42,386 nucleotides of DNA from UBA4312 sp040266995 (GTDB taxonomy: Bacteria > Bacillota_I > Bacilli_A > Erysipelotrichales > Erysipelotrichaceae): positions 1 to 42,386 of the forward strand of contig JAWRHV010000020.1 of assembly GCA_040266995.1 (NCBI GenBank), read 5' to 3'. Under the pieces are notes generated by a model. The model saw only the letters and a list, made by a program, of their open reading frames with translations. It did no database searches and was not told where the DNA came from. Shown here piece after piece: positions 31,787 through 40,619 of the stretch; positions within the stretch are counted from its first letter, which is position 1; every line of letters begins with the position of its first letter. Position numbers and translations under genes: made by a program.

Positions 31787-34498
31787 TTAATAATCTATTA
31801 AATAATCATCGTTTTCGACATACAAATAAATATATTTTATTTCCTCTAAGGGTATTTCAACATGATAAAAATTCTCGACAGGTTTTAATGCTCTTCTTGT
31901 AAACTCAACAAACGACGAATTGTTAATTTCAAACTCAGAACATTCTTCATATCCATTATGTTCTTTCGAAATAATTAATCTTTCAATCATAGTACAAACA
32001 TGGATATATAATCCAAAACAAGTTCGACTCGAAAGCTGAACTCTTAAATATGTCTGTAAAGCATCAATAGCATTGGCCACTTGTTCTAGCAACTTGGTTG
32101 GATTAAGAATAGTTAATACATTCATTAAATTAGACAAAGAGAATTTTTTTAATATATTCTTATTAAATAAGTCTATTTCATCGTCATTCATAATTCCTTT
32201 AAAATATAATTTCATTCCATCATAATTTCCTTGCATTATTAAATCTTCAATTCCTACGTAGGCTAGGTCTTTAATATACGGATTTAACGTACCGATCATG
32301 AATAGCACATTGTGTTCGTCAAACATCGGATTATTTTCTTTCTGTGATATTAAAAAGGAATAATCTTGAATTCGTATTTCTAAATTCACATCTTTAGGAA
32401 TTGATTCTTCAAGTATAGCTTTTATTTTGTGAGAAGTTTCAATACCACTAGCACAAGAGCACAAAATGATATTCTTTTTAGTTTGTCGTTTTTCGATACG
32501 GTAAGAACACTTTGTTTCTTGAGATACTTTTTTTAAAAGTTCACTCATATCTATATTTTGTATGATACCATTTCCTATCTCTAGAGCAATTGGTGTTGAA
32601 GTATTATCCATAATACCTATATTTACATTGTTCAGATTAATTCCATTATATATTTCGGTTAAACTCCCCATGTCCACTAGCAAATACATTTCTTTAATAT
32701 TGCCAATATGCTTTAGATAACTATTTAGACGATCTACAATCATCTGTGTATCAACATGAATTGGCATATCTAAAGAATCAAATATGTATTCTCCTAACAA
32801 CTGATTACATGCCTCAGCCATCGAGCTTGCTGTCGAGTATCCATGTGCAACAATAACGCATGCTTTTTGTTCTATTTTTTTCATCCTCAATGGGTTATAT
32901 AAATAGAAAATAAAAGTATCAACAATGATTGGTAACATATCAATATCTAAATAAGATTTTAAATATGTACATAACTCAAGTGCGATATTTGTGGTTCTAT
33001 AGTATTCATTTTGTAAAAGAGCATTTAAATCTTCACAGGCTTCCTCATTCTGAAGATACCAATTATAGAAATCACTATTTTCACTAACTACCTCTTTTAA
33101 ATAATGAGCCATAGCTACTCTTTCGTTATTAGTTACTTTAAACCCATAGCGATTATCCATAATATTTAAAATGGAATCAATTCCGGTAAGATAATATCTG
33201 TTTTCTTTCCCATCGTTTTCTTTTAATATAATGGAGTCAAAAAAATCTTGAACAATTTCTTTTCCTTTTACCATTAACTTTGAAGTATCTTTATGAATTA
33301 AATAATCCTTATAACAATGCAGAATTGAATTATTAAGTCCAATAATTTCTTTTTTCTGATCATATTGTTGTTTTAAGTCTTTAATAAAGATGTACTCTTT
33401 GTCTTCAAAAACATTCAATCTTAAATCATTATCATTTAATAACGATTTTGGTAATGACTTTAATCTAATTGTGACTATGTCACCTTCTCTTTCGAACAAT
33501 GAATTAATACAACTTGATTGAATCACACTTTGTAATTCCCCTATATTTCCGGAAAATTTTTCTTTTAATAATATTGAATACACTTGCATACTTAGACGAA
33601 TTTTTACACCAATTCTTTTTTCCTCTTTTGAAAAAATTTCATAAATGAATTCAATTCTTTCTTGTGTACTTCGTTCGCTCAAAGCTGGAATCGTAATTAT
33701 CATCGGTATTCTTCTTAGCAGCGTTTTTAATAAAACCTCAGAAGGTTCTTCTGTGGTTGCGCAAATAATACGTGCATTCGAAGAATACCATTTTTCGTTA
33801 TCTCCCACTCTGTGATAGATCCCCTGATCCATGTAAGTAAATAACTTTTCTTGACATTCTGCTTTTAATTCATGAACTTCATCTAAAAACAATATTCCTT
33901 CAGCCGCTAACGACAACAAACCTTCACTATCTTTTTCAGCTCCAGTAAAAGCACCTTTTACATATCCAAATAAATTTGCAGTTAATAGTTCTGGATTATT
34001 TGCATATTCACTACAATTCACAGTAACAAATCGAGATTTTGGAGGAAGTATTCCTTGATTTATTGCCCATTCATATGTTAATTTTGCAACTAAACTTTTA
34101 CCGGTTCCTGTTGGTCCATACAAAAGCATGGGCAATCCTTTAGGCGGATATGAAACAGTTGCTTTACATTTATTTACCATGTCTTTCAATGAATAGTTAT
34201 ATCCAATTAGTTTCATAAAATCTCTTGGTTTATTTTTTTCCAATAATTCTTGCAAATGACTAAAAACATATTTATTTATTGAAATCCCCAATATCTGTTT
34301 AATATACTCTGCGGTTATGTAAAAGTATGGTTTTTCCTCCACCCTAACAATCTTTTCTTCTTTCAATAATTGATTTAATAATATAGAGCACCTACTTTTT
34401 GGAATTTGTAAATAAGAACTAATATTAACAACAGTATTATCTTTATATGCTTTTTTATAATCATTACTTTTAATATAATTTAATAAATTATCTTTCAT
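31787..34498 (-). CDS. LevR/GfrR-type sigma-54-dependent PTS-regulated activator
   Basis: A 903-residue regulator. An N-terminal winged-helix DNA-binding part (about 1-75) is followed by an AAA+ sigma-54 activation domain: Walker A GPTGTGKS at 128-135, the sigma-54 contact loop GAFTGA at 182-187 and Walker B GILFLDE at 201-207. Then come a PRD domain, a mannose-type EIIA domain (VIVAHGYSTASSMAEACN), an EIIB-Gat-like domain with the Cys motif LCSCASGIETSHK, and a second PRD with HVCTMIERLI. PTS phosphorylation of PRD and EII domains sets activity. It sits between its target operon and rpoN. GAGGT precedes the ATG. Confidence 0.95.
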   Translation of the reverse strand: MKDNLLNYIKSNDYKKAYKDNTVVNISSYLQIPKSRCSILLNQLLKEEKIVRVEEKPYFYITAEYIKQILGISINKYVFSHLQELLEKNKPRDFMKLIGYNYSLKDMVNKCKATVSYPPKGLPMLLYGPTGTGKSLVAKLTYEWAINQGILPPKSRFVTVNCSEYANNPELLTANLFGYVKGAFTGAEKDSEGLLSLAAEGILFLDEVHELKAECQEKLFTYMDQGIYHRVGDNEKWYSSNARIICATTEEPSEVLLKTLLRRIPMIITIPALSERSTQERIEFIYEIFSKEEKRIGVKIRLSMQVYSILLKEKFSGNIGELQSVIQSSCINSLFEREGDIVTIRLKSLPKSLLNDNDLRLNVFEDKEYIFIKDLKQQYDQKKEIIGLNNSILHCYKDYLIHKDTSKLMVKGKEIVQDFFDSIILKENDGKENRYYLTGIDSILNIMDNRYGFKVTNNERVAMAHYLKEVVSENSDFYNWYLQNEEACEDLNALLQNEYYRTTNIALELCTYLKSYLDIDMLPIIVDTFIFYLYNPLRMKKIEQKACVIVAHGYSTASSMAEACNQLLGEYIFDSLDMPIHVDTQMIVDRLNSYLKHIGNIKEMYLLVDMGSLTEIYNGINLNNVNIGIMDNTSTPIALEIGNGIIQNIDMSELLKKVSQETKCSYRIEKRQTKKNIILCSCASGIETSHKIKAILEESIPKDVNLEIRIQDYSFLISQKENNPMFDEHNVLFMIGTLNPYIKDLAYVGIEDLIMQGNYDGMKLYFKGIMNDDEIDLFNKNILKKFSLSNLMNVLTILNPTKLLEQVANAIDALQTYLRVQLSSRTCFGLYIHVCTMIERLIISKEHNGYEECSEFEINNSSFVEFTRRALKPVENFYHVEIPLEEIKYIYLYVENDDYLIDY

Positions 34499-34518
34499 GG
34501 TAAAACCTCATTAAATGA

Positions 34519-34562
34519 ATAATATTCAAACTTTTGTTTTGAGTGAATAATTTGAATATACT
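34519..34562. promoter_or_regulatory. Overlapping divergent promoters of the activator gene and rpoN with a palindrome
   Basis: For the activator (minus): TTCACT (34542-34547), 17 bases, TATTAT (34519-34524). For rpoN (plus): TTGTTT (34534-34539), 17 bases, TATACT (34557-34562). Inverted arms ATATTCAAA (34522-34530) and TTTGAATAT (34551-34559) each overlap one -10 element, so one protein could control both. Confidence 0.65.
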
Positions 34563-34568
34563 AGTAGT

Positions 34569-35801
34569 ATGAAAACAAGTATTCATTTAAAACAAACTTT
34601 AAAACAGACATTTTTATTAAATAAATCAATGTCAACCCATCTATCTATTCTCAATATGAATCGAAACGAGCTTTCTAATTTTCTTTATGAAATCACTCAA
34701 AGAAATCCTTTTTTAGAATATACACCCTCAAAAGATCTTGGAACATTCATAAACAATGGTATTGGAACAAAAAGAAATTTAAAAGAAGAATTATATTTTC
34801 AATTACATGTTTGCGAAAAAAATTATAGTAAAAAAATTTGCACCTATATTATTGAATCTTTGAATGACCACGGTTTTTTTGATGTTGAAATCGAAGTAGC
34901 TACTAAAGATTGTAAATGTGATCAGAAAACATTTCTAAAGAATTTGCATGTAATTCAAAGCTTTGAACCATTTGGTGTTGCGGCGAAAAATAGTACAGAT
35001 AGCATTATCATTCAATTGAAGCTGAAAAATGAGACACTTTCTGCTTCTCTATTAGAAAAATACTCGGATGAAATAATACGTTCCGATTTTTCCTCTATCG
35101 AAAAGAAATTAAATATTTCATACAACGATATACTTTCTTGTTTAGAAAAAATACGAAGTTGCTCTCCTTTTCCGTGCTCTGAATATAGTACAGAATCCAT
35201 TTCAACAATCATTCCGGATTTTGAAATACTAGTTGAATACAACGATATTAAAATCGAGCCAAAAGAAATAGGAGAGATTTGTTTATCACATGACTCTATT
35301 GGTAAGGAAGCAAATGAAGAAGTAAAAAAGTATTTTAACGAAGCGAAATTCTATTTAGACAGTATAAACAAACGAAATCAAACTTTACTCCTTATAAGCA
35401 ATGAATTAGTAAAAATTCAAAAGGGTTATTTTCTTTATAACGATGAATTAAATCCCTGTACATTGCAAGAACTCGCAAATCTTACAGGATTTTCGAAATC
35501 TACTGTTTCTCGCACTATTTCAACTAAATACTATACTTTTAATGGTCAAATACACTCTTTGAAAAACCTTCTTGTCAGTAAGACAATGTCTGGAACAAGT
35601 AAAGATTCCGTATTGAAAGGGATCGTTTACTTAATTGGGAACGAAGACCACGAAAATCCATTGACCGATGAACAATTAGTGAAGGAGCTGGAATCTCTTG
35701 AAATCTTTGTTGCAAGGCGTACAATATCAAAATATCGAAAAATTCAAAACATTAATAATTCTAAGCAAAGAAAACAGGATTATAAAAAATTGAAGGATTA
35801 A
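34569..35801 (+). CDS. rpoN: RNA polymerase sigma-54 factor RpoN
   Basis: A 410-residue sigma-54. The N-terminal activator-contact region (KQTLKQTFLLNKSMSTHLSIL) and core-binding part (NRNELSNFLYEITQRNPFLEY) are followed by the HTH (TLQELANLTGFSKSTVSRTI) and the C-terminal RpoN box ARRTISKYR near residue 390. It is shorter than many RpoN proteins (430-480 residues). It is divergent from the LevR-type activator and near a -24/-12 promoter, forming a self-contained module. There is no Shine-Dalgarno site: the -10 ends 6 bases before the ATG, suggesting a leaderless mRNA. Confidence 0.94.
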   Translation: MKTSIHLKQTLKQTFLLNKSMSTHLSILNMNRNELSNFLYEITQRNPFLEYTPSKDLGTFINNGIGTKRNLKEELYFQLHVCEKNYSKKICTYIIESLNDHGFFDVEIEVATKDCKCDQKTFLKNLHVIQSFEPFGVAAKNSTDSIIIQLKLKNETLSASLLEKYSDEIIRSDFSSIEKKLNISYNDILSCLEKIRSCSPFPCSEYSTESISTIIPDFEILVEYNDIKIEPKEIGEICLSHDSIGKEANEEVKKYFNEAKFYLDSINKRNQTLLLISNELVKIQKGYFLYNDELNPCTLQELANLTGFSKSTVSRTISTKYYTFNGQIHSLKNLLVSKTMSGTSKDSVLKGIVYLIGNEDHENPLTDEQLVKELESLEIFVARRTISKYRKIQNINNSKQRKQDYKKLKD

Positions 35802-36113
35802 TATTACAATAATTGGCCTTAAGCTAGATAAAAACGGATTTGAACAAATTATTGGACTCGCCGGTTTCATGCCAGTTCCAGATTTCGGATGTCCCCCTTA
35901 CACCAATTTCAATAATTATTGATTCAGAATAATTATCCTATTATTTTATTTCTTTGCCTATATCTTTTTCTACCGTAAATATATAATCTCCATAATTTCC
36001 TTGTTTCTTTTTCGTCATAATATTTGTATGAATAAACTTCTTTATAAAAAAGAGCCCTTAAATTGAACCATCTCCAAAAAAGATAGTTACAATACAGGCT
36101 CTGGATATACTTC
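35802..36113. other. Non-coding junction between rpoN and ssrA
   Basis: This stretch holds no convincing gene. An orphan, more GC-rich block (about 35850-35905, including GCCGGTTTCATGCC) stands out. A 9-bp A/T-only hairpin (35912-35936, loop GATTCAG) may weakly terminate rpoN. The ssrA terminator occupies 36045-36102. I see no integrase, tRNA or clear direct repeat. Confidence 0.55.
36045..36102 (-). terminator. Terminator of ssrA
   Basis: A long, imperfect hairpin: AGAGCC pairs with GGCTCT and an inner AACTATC/GATGGTT stem closes the loop. It is followed by six T's on the minus strand. Confidence 0.75.
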
Positions 36114-36501
36114 TGGTGGAGGTGAGGAGGGTCGAACTCCTGTCTAAGCAAAGTCCCACGACTAGACGTTTACAGCTTTTTCCATCAATGAACGGAGCAA
36201 CGTAGATGGAAACAGAGGTTGATCCGTCTGGTTCTGAAATTTTCGAGAAGCATACCGAACCTTTATGCTTCCTTATCTTCCTCTATTTGACACGCAGCGG
36301 TCACTAAGAAGTCCAGGTGAACCGCCGGGGCTGCAGGTCAGTTATTAGACTCTATTAGGCAGCAAAAGCCATGCTTTGGTTTGCACCAAAAACATTAGCG
36401 AATCTGTTTTTAGCAGTTAATTTTGTTTTGGTTATAACGCGTGTCCTTCGCGGCTGTGGTCATGTCCAAACATTTACTCATCGAATACCAAATACACCCC
36501 C
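36114..36501 (-). ncRNA. ssrA: Transfer-messenger RNA (tmRNA)
   Basis: A 388-base RNA. The 5' end GGGGGTG (36495-36501) pairs with CACCTCC before the encoded ACCA (36114-36117), forming the tRNA-like acceptor stem. The T-arm AGGAG-TTCGACC-CTCCT is intact. The tag frame runs from 36414 to 36355 and encodes AKNRFANVFGANQSMAFAA followed by TAA-TAG. The usual end is ALAA; here it is AFAA. An internal GCA could give a shorter tag, ANQSMAFAA, but AKN fits the family better. It is directly behind smpB. Confidence 0.93.
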
Positions 36502-36522
36502 AGGATATTAGAATATATCATT

Positions 36523-36978
36523 CTAATACTGATTTTTCAAGGCCTTTTGTATTTCTCTTTTCGCATCTCTTTCTTTGGACGCTTCTCTTTTATCGTGCAG
36601 ATTCTTACCTCGTGCTTCAGCAATTTCCAGTTTGGCCAGTCCTTTGGATATATACAGGCGGACCGGAACGATCGTAAATCCTTTTAGACGTGATGCTTGA
36701 TCCAGTTTACGAATCTCTTTTTTATGCAGAAGCAATCGACGGTCCCTGGTTTCATCATGATTAAAGCGATTGCCGAATTCATAAGGAGAAATATGCATCC
36801 CCTTGATATAAGCCTGGTTATCACGAATACTGATATAGCTGTCCTTGAGCTGCACCTTGCCGGCGCGGATGCTCTTGATTTCCGTTCCTTTTAATTCCAG
36901 ACCGGCTTCATAGCGATCCATCAGCTCATAATCATGACGAGCCTTGCGGTTCTCTACAATTGTTTTCTGTTCTGCCAT
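36523..36978 (-). CDS. smpB: SsrA-binding protein SmpB
   Basis: A 151-residue partner of tmRNA in ribosome rescue. Typical blocks are NRKARHDYELMDRYEAGLEL, LKGTEIKSIRAGKVQLKDSYISI and ISPYEFGNRFNHDETRDRRLLLHKKEI. A basic C-terminal tail follows (GKNLHDKREASKERDAKREI), which enters the mRNA channel. It ends 21 bases before ssrA and its ATG overlaps the capA-like stop codon, so the three form one transcription unit. Confidence 0.97.
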   Translation of the reverse strand: MAEQKTIVENRKARHDYELMDRYEAGLELKGTEIKSIRAGKVQLKDSYISIRDNQAYIKGMHISPYEFGNRFNHDETRDRRLLLHKKEIRKLDQASRLKGFTIVPVRLYISKGLAKLEIAEARGKNLHDKREASKERDAKREIQKALKNQY

Positions 36979-38132
36979 CAGTAGACCACCTCGATTCCAT
37001 CCGGATCGCCCATAATGGATTTCACATAGTCATCGATCCATTCTTTCGTCATATCTTCCCCGTCGGTCACCGTACAATAATGCGACGCAGCCAGATCATC
37101 GGTCCATTGCTCGATCGTATAGACTCTGTAATTCTGGTAGTTCCCGTTATACCATGTAATCGTCGGTATAAATTTTACATGCGAGAATGTCGTTTTCTTT
37201 GTATCAAAATCATAATTCAATGTAAAGGTAGGCATACCTCCAACCATGTTCTCGTTATGATCCTGGGAACTTAAGAAATTGCCCACGGAATAATAACATA
37301 ATGTATCCTGCTTTTTTCCGTGGATAATCTCCGCCGGTTGGATCACATGCGGATGGCCACCGATGATGACCTCCACACCCAGTTCATTTAACAACTTAGC
37401 GTATTTCTTCTGTTCTTCATTTGGTTCTGTCTGATATTCTATGCCCCAATGCATGGTCACGATCTGCACATCACTGACTTTGCTGAGCTTTTCCATATCG
37501 GCCCGGATCTTGTCTTCATCGATCAGATTGATCAGCCATTCATAGCCTTCCGGTAAAGTAAATCCATTCAATCCGTAGGTATAGCTGGCCAAACCCACCT
37601 TGATACCGTTGATTTCAACAACCGTCGGTGTATTGGCAGCCTTTTCGCTTAAATACGCCCCGGTCACTGTCAGGCCCGGATCATGTTTCTTAATATATTC
37701 CAGATTCGCCTGGACACCTTCCACACCCCTGTCAAAGGTATGATTGGAGCACAATGACAACCAGTTGAATCCGGCATGGGTAATCGCATCATTAAATCCC
37801 ACTGGGCCGTTAAAGGTTGGATACCCGGTCAGTTCAAATTCTTCTCCGGCGCAAATGGTTTCATAATTGATATAGTTTAAATCGCTTTTCTTTGTATATT
37901 CTTTGATTGGCTCATAGATGTCATCGTAGTTATCATCTACATCGTACGCATAAATGACATCATGCAGCAAGTTATCGCCAACCCCCATAAAACGAAAGGA
38001 AGCTTTCTCTTTCTTTTCTTTTTCTATTTCTTTTACTGTTGTTTTGTCGCTTTCATTGATGCCGTAACAAGCACGGCCGACCAGACAAACGGTCAGAAAG
38101 ACAACAGTCCAAATTAACATAAATCGTTTCAT
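36978..38132 (-). CDS. CapA-family (poly-gamma-glutamate synthesis-type) metallophosphoesterase-like protein
   Basis: A 384-residue secreted or anchored protein. An N-terminal hydrophobic segment (about 5-24, MLIWTVVFLTVCLVG) is followed by a CapA fold: FMGVGDNLLHDVIY with the metal Asp, LCSNHTFDRGVEG with Asn-His, VTMHWGIEYQTEP and IGGHPHVIQPAEII with His residues, and YSVGNFLSSQDH. No capB or capC is near, so polyglutamate synthesis is unlikely; a hydrolase or cell-envelope role is inferred. The ATG at 38132 lacks a good ribosome binding site. It is the first gene of a unit with smpB and ssrA. Confidence 0.88.
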   Translation of the reverse strand: MKRFMLIWTVVFLTVCLVGRACYGINESDKTTVKEIEKEKKEKASFRFMGVGDNLLHDVIYAYDVDDNYDDIYEPIKEYTKKSDLNYINYETICAGEEFELTGYPTFNGPVGFNDAITHAGFNWLSLCSNHTFDRGVEGVQANLEYIKKHDPGLTVTGAYLSEKAANTPTVVEINGIKVGLASYTYGLNGFTLPEGYEWLINLIDEDKIRADMEKLSKVSDVQIVTMHWGIEYQTEPNEEQKKYAKLLNELGVEVIIGGHPHVIQPAEIIHGKKQDTLCYYSVGNFLSSQDHNENMVGGMPTFTLNYDFDTKKTTFSHVKFIPTITWYNGNYQNYRVYTIEQWTDDLAASHYCTVTDGEDMTKEWIDDYVKSIMGDPDGIEVVY

Positions 38133-38264
38133 GCATCTATTCTATCATAAACCCCTCTTCTTCATCCATGGAATTCACAAAACAATCAGAACAGTCCATG
38201 TAAACAAATTAGAGTAATTGTATTCGATTGATATACACTTGATTATATTTTATGAACATTTCTC

Positions 38265-38292
38265 TTGCATCTGGGCAAAAAAAAGTTATAAT
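38265..38292 (+). promoter_or_regulatory. Promoter of serC-serA
   Basis: TTGCAT (38265-38270), a 16-base spacer and a perfect TATAAT (38287-38292); AGGAAAGG precedes serC's ATG. Confidence 0.75.
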
Positions 38293-38327
38293 AGTTTTTG
38301 TGTATTAGGAAAGGATGGTAGTACATT

Positions 38328-39416
38328 ATGAAACGAGTATACAACTTTAGTGCCGGTCCTGCCTGCATGCCTGAATGGGTATTGGAAAAAGCAGCCGGTG
38401 AAATGTTAAATTACAATAACACAGGAATGAGCGTCATGGAGATGTCACATCGTTCCGCCGATTATCAAGCAATTATCGATACAGCGGAAGCCCGCTTACG
38501 TCGTCTGATGAATATTCCGGATGATTATACGGTTTTATTCCTGCAGGGTGGAGGATCCTTACAGTTTACGATGGTTCCTTTAAATCTGATGACCAAAAAA
38601 GCCGATGTGATCAATACCGGACAGTGGACAAAGAAAGCCATTGCCGAACACAAAAAACTAGGAGAAGTCAATGTCGTCGCTTCCAGTGCCGAAGATACTT
38701 TCTCATATATTCCTAAGATCGAACAAGAGGATCTGAGTGAAGACAGCGATTATGTTTATATTTGTGAAAACAATACGATCTATGGTACAAAGTACAAGGA
38801 ACTGCCGCCACATGAAGGAAAAATGCTCGTAGCCGACTTATCAAGCTGCATCCTGAGTGAACCGATCGATGTCACAAAATATGATCTGATTTTCGCCGGT
38901 GCTCAGAAAAACCTGGGGCCTGCCGGTGTGACCATCGTTATCTTGAAAAACGAACTGCTGGATATCGCCGATCAGGACAAGCTGCCAAGCATGTTAAGCT
39001 ATAAAGTACATGCCAAAAACGGTTCCATGTTCAATACACCGCCGACATATGCCATCTATATGGTCGGTCTGACCTTCCAGTGGTTAGAAGAAGTCATTGG
39101 CGGTGTGGAAGAAATGCAGAAGATCAATCTGCAAAAAGCCAAGATGTTGTATGACTATATCGACAGCTCCAAGCTCTTTGCCAACAACGTAGCCAAAGAA
39201 GACCGTTCGTATATGAACGTTCCGTTTGTGACCGGTGATCCGGAACTGGATAAAAAGTTCGTTGCCGAAGCCAAAGAAGCCGGTATCGTCAACATCAAAG
39301 GCCATCGTTCCGTTGGCGGCATGCGTGCCAGCATTTACAACGCAATGCCGATCGAAGGGGTAGAAGCCTTGATTGATTTTATGAAAAAATTTGAGAAGGA
39401 AAATGGTGAAAAATAA
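38328..39416 (+). CDS. serC: Phosphoserine aminotransferase SerC
   Basis: A 362-residue PLP enzyme that makes 3-phosphoserine from 3-phosphohydroxypyruvate and glutamate. The start MKRVYNFSAGPACMPEWVL is diagnostic. LFLQGGGSLQFTMVP binds cofactor phosphate, the PLP Lys lies in LIFAGAQKNLGPAGVTIV, and VGGMRASIYNAMP near the C-terminus binds substrate. The stop overlaps serA's ATG by one base (TAATG), so the two steps of serine synthesis are coupled. Confidence 0.97.
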   Translation: MKRVYNFSAGPACMPEWVLEKAAGEMLNYNNTGMSVMEMSHRSADYQAIIDTAEARLRRLMNIPDDYTVLFLQGGGSLQFTMVPLNLMTKKADVINTGQWTKKAIAEHKKLGEVNVVASSAEDTFSYIPKIEQEDLSEDSDYVYICENNTIYGTKYKELPPHEGKMLVADLSSCILSEPIDVTKYDLIFAGAQKNLGPAGVTIVILKNELLDIADQDKLPSMLSYKVHAKNGSMFNTPPTYAIYMVGLTFQWLEEVIGGVEEMQKINLQKAKMLYDYIDSSKLFANNVAKEDRSYMNVPFVTGDPELDKKFVAEAKEAGIVNIKGHRSVGGMRASIYNAMPIEGVEALIDFMKKFEKENGEK

Positions 39417-40576
39417 TGTATAACGTTAAGCTCTATAACAATATTGCCCAAAAAGGCCTGGATCAGTTTGATGATCAATACAATACATCCGCAGATATTG
39501 AAAATCCGGATGCCATCCTGGTGCGTTCCGCCAATCTGCATGACATTGCGTACAATCCGGAACTGAAGGTGATTGCCCGTGCCGGTGCCGGCGTCAACAA
39601 TATCGATATCGATACTTGTACAGAAAAGACCATCGTTGTCTTCAATACACCGGGCGCCAATGCCAATGCCGTCAACGAACTGGTGTTTGCCGGGATGCTG
39701 CTGGCCAGCCGTGATATTTACCACGGAATCGAATGGTGCCGTACACAGACAGAAAACGACAATCTGTCCAAGGATGTCGAAGTACAGAAGAAAAAATACG
39801 GCGGTCACGAATTAAAAGGACAAAGCCTGGGCATCATCGGTCTGGGTGCTATTGGTGTCAAGGTTGCTAACCTGGCCTTACGTGTCGGTATGGACGTACA
39901 TGGCTACGATCCATACTTATCCGTAGACGCAGCCTGGAGCTTATCCCGCTGGGTACACCGCGAAGAGACCATTGAAGATATTTTCCGTAAATGTGATTTT
40001 ATTACCATCCATATTCCAATGAATGATGCCACCAAGGGAACCATCAATAAGAAAGCGCTGGACATGATGAAAGACGGTGTTGTCGTTCTGAACATGGCCA
40101 GAGGCGGTCTAGTTGTGGAAGACGATATGCTGGAAGCACTGAATTCCGGAAAAGTAGCAAAATACGTAACCGATTTCCCTTCTCCGAAACTGGTAGCTCA
40201 TCCAAATGTCATTCCGACCCCGCATTTAGGTGCTTCCACAGCGGAAAGTGAAGAAAACTGCGCTGTACAGGCGGCTTTGGAGATCCGCGACTACCTGGAA
40301 CGTGGAAACATACACAACTCGGTGAATATGCCGGAAGTCCGTATGGAGTGGACCGGCAAGGCCCGTGTCGGCATCTTCCATGACAACAAGCCAAAGATGA
40401 TTGCCCGGATCACCGACTGTTTCCATGATGACAACAATATCGAAAACATGATCAACAAGTCCAAAAAAGGCATCGCATATACTATGCTGGATCTGGCCGA
40501 ACAGCCAAACGAAGAAGCCATTGCACGATTAAAGGAAATCCCCGGCGTTCTTCGTGTCCAGGTTTATACGTTATAA
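39416..40576 (+). CDS. serA: D-3-phosphoglycerate dehydrogenase SerA (short form with ACT domain)
   Basis: A 386-residue NAD-dependent enzyme that opens the serine pathway. The N-terminal substrate domain is followed by a Rossmann loop (GIIGLGAIGVKVANLALRVG), the catalytic Arg in NMARGGLVVEDD and the His in PTPHLGASTAESEEN. The Glu usually found in a VFE-EP segment is replaced by KYVTDFPSPKL, a variant seen in short SerA proteins. Residues about 315-386 form a small ACT-like regulatory domain (KARVGIFHDNKPKMIARITD). It is co-transcribed with serC. Confidence 0.95.
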   Translation: MYNVKLYNNIAQKGLDQFDDQYNTSADIENPDAILVRSANLHDIAYNPELKVIARAGAGVNNIDIDTCTEKTIVVFNTPGANANAVNELVFAGMLLASRDIYHGIEWCRTQTENDNLSKDVEVQKKKYGGHELKGQSLGIIGLGAIGVKVANLALRVGMDVHGYDPYLSVDAAWSLSRWVHREETIEDIFRKCDFITIHIPMNDATKGTINKKALDMMKDGVVVLNMARGGLVVEDDMLEALNSGKVAKYVTDFPSPKLVAHPNVIPTPHLGASTAESEENCAVQAALEIRDYLERGNIHNSVNMPEVRMEWTGKARVGIFHDNKPKMIARITDCFHDDNNIENMINKSKKGIAYTMLDLAEQPNEEAIARLKEIPGVLRVQVYTL

Positions 40577-40583
40577 AAAAGGC

Positions 40584-40619
40584 AAAAGCTGCTGCGATAA
40601 GATTCGCAACAGCTTTTTT
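40584..40619. terminator. Bidirectional terminator between serA and the EamA gene
   Basis: A stem AAAAGCTG(C)TGCGA/CGCAACAGCTTTT with one mismatch has A/T tracts on both sides and lies between convergent genes. Confidence 0.85.

Noticed and set aside
35933..36151. 72-codon minus-strand ORF at the ssrA end
   Set aside because: Its start lies inside the tmRNA 3' domain and it runs through the ssrA terminator; no ribosome site.
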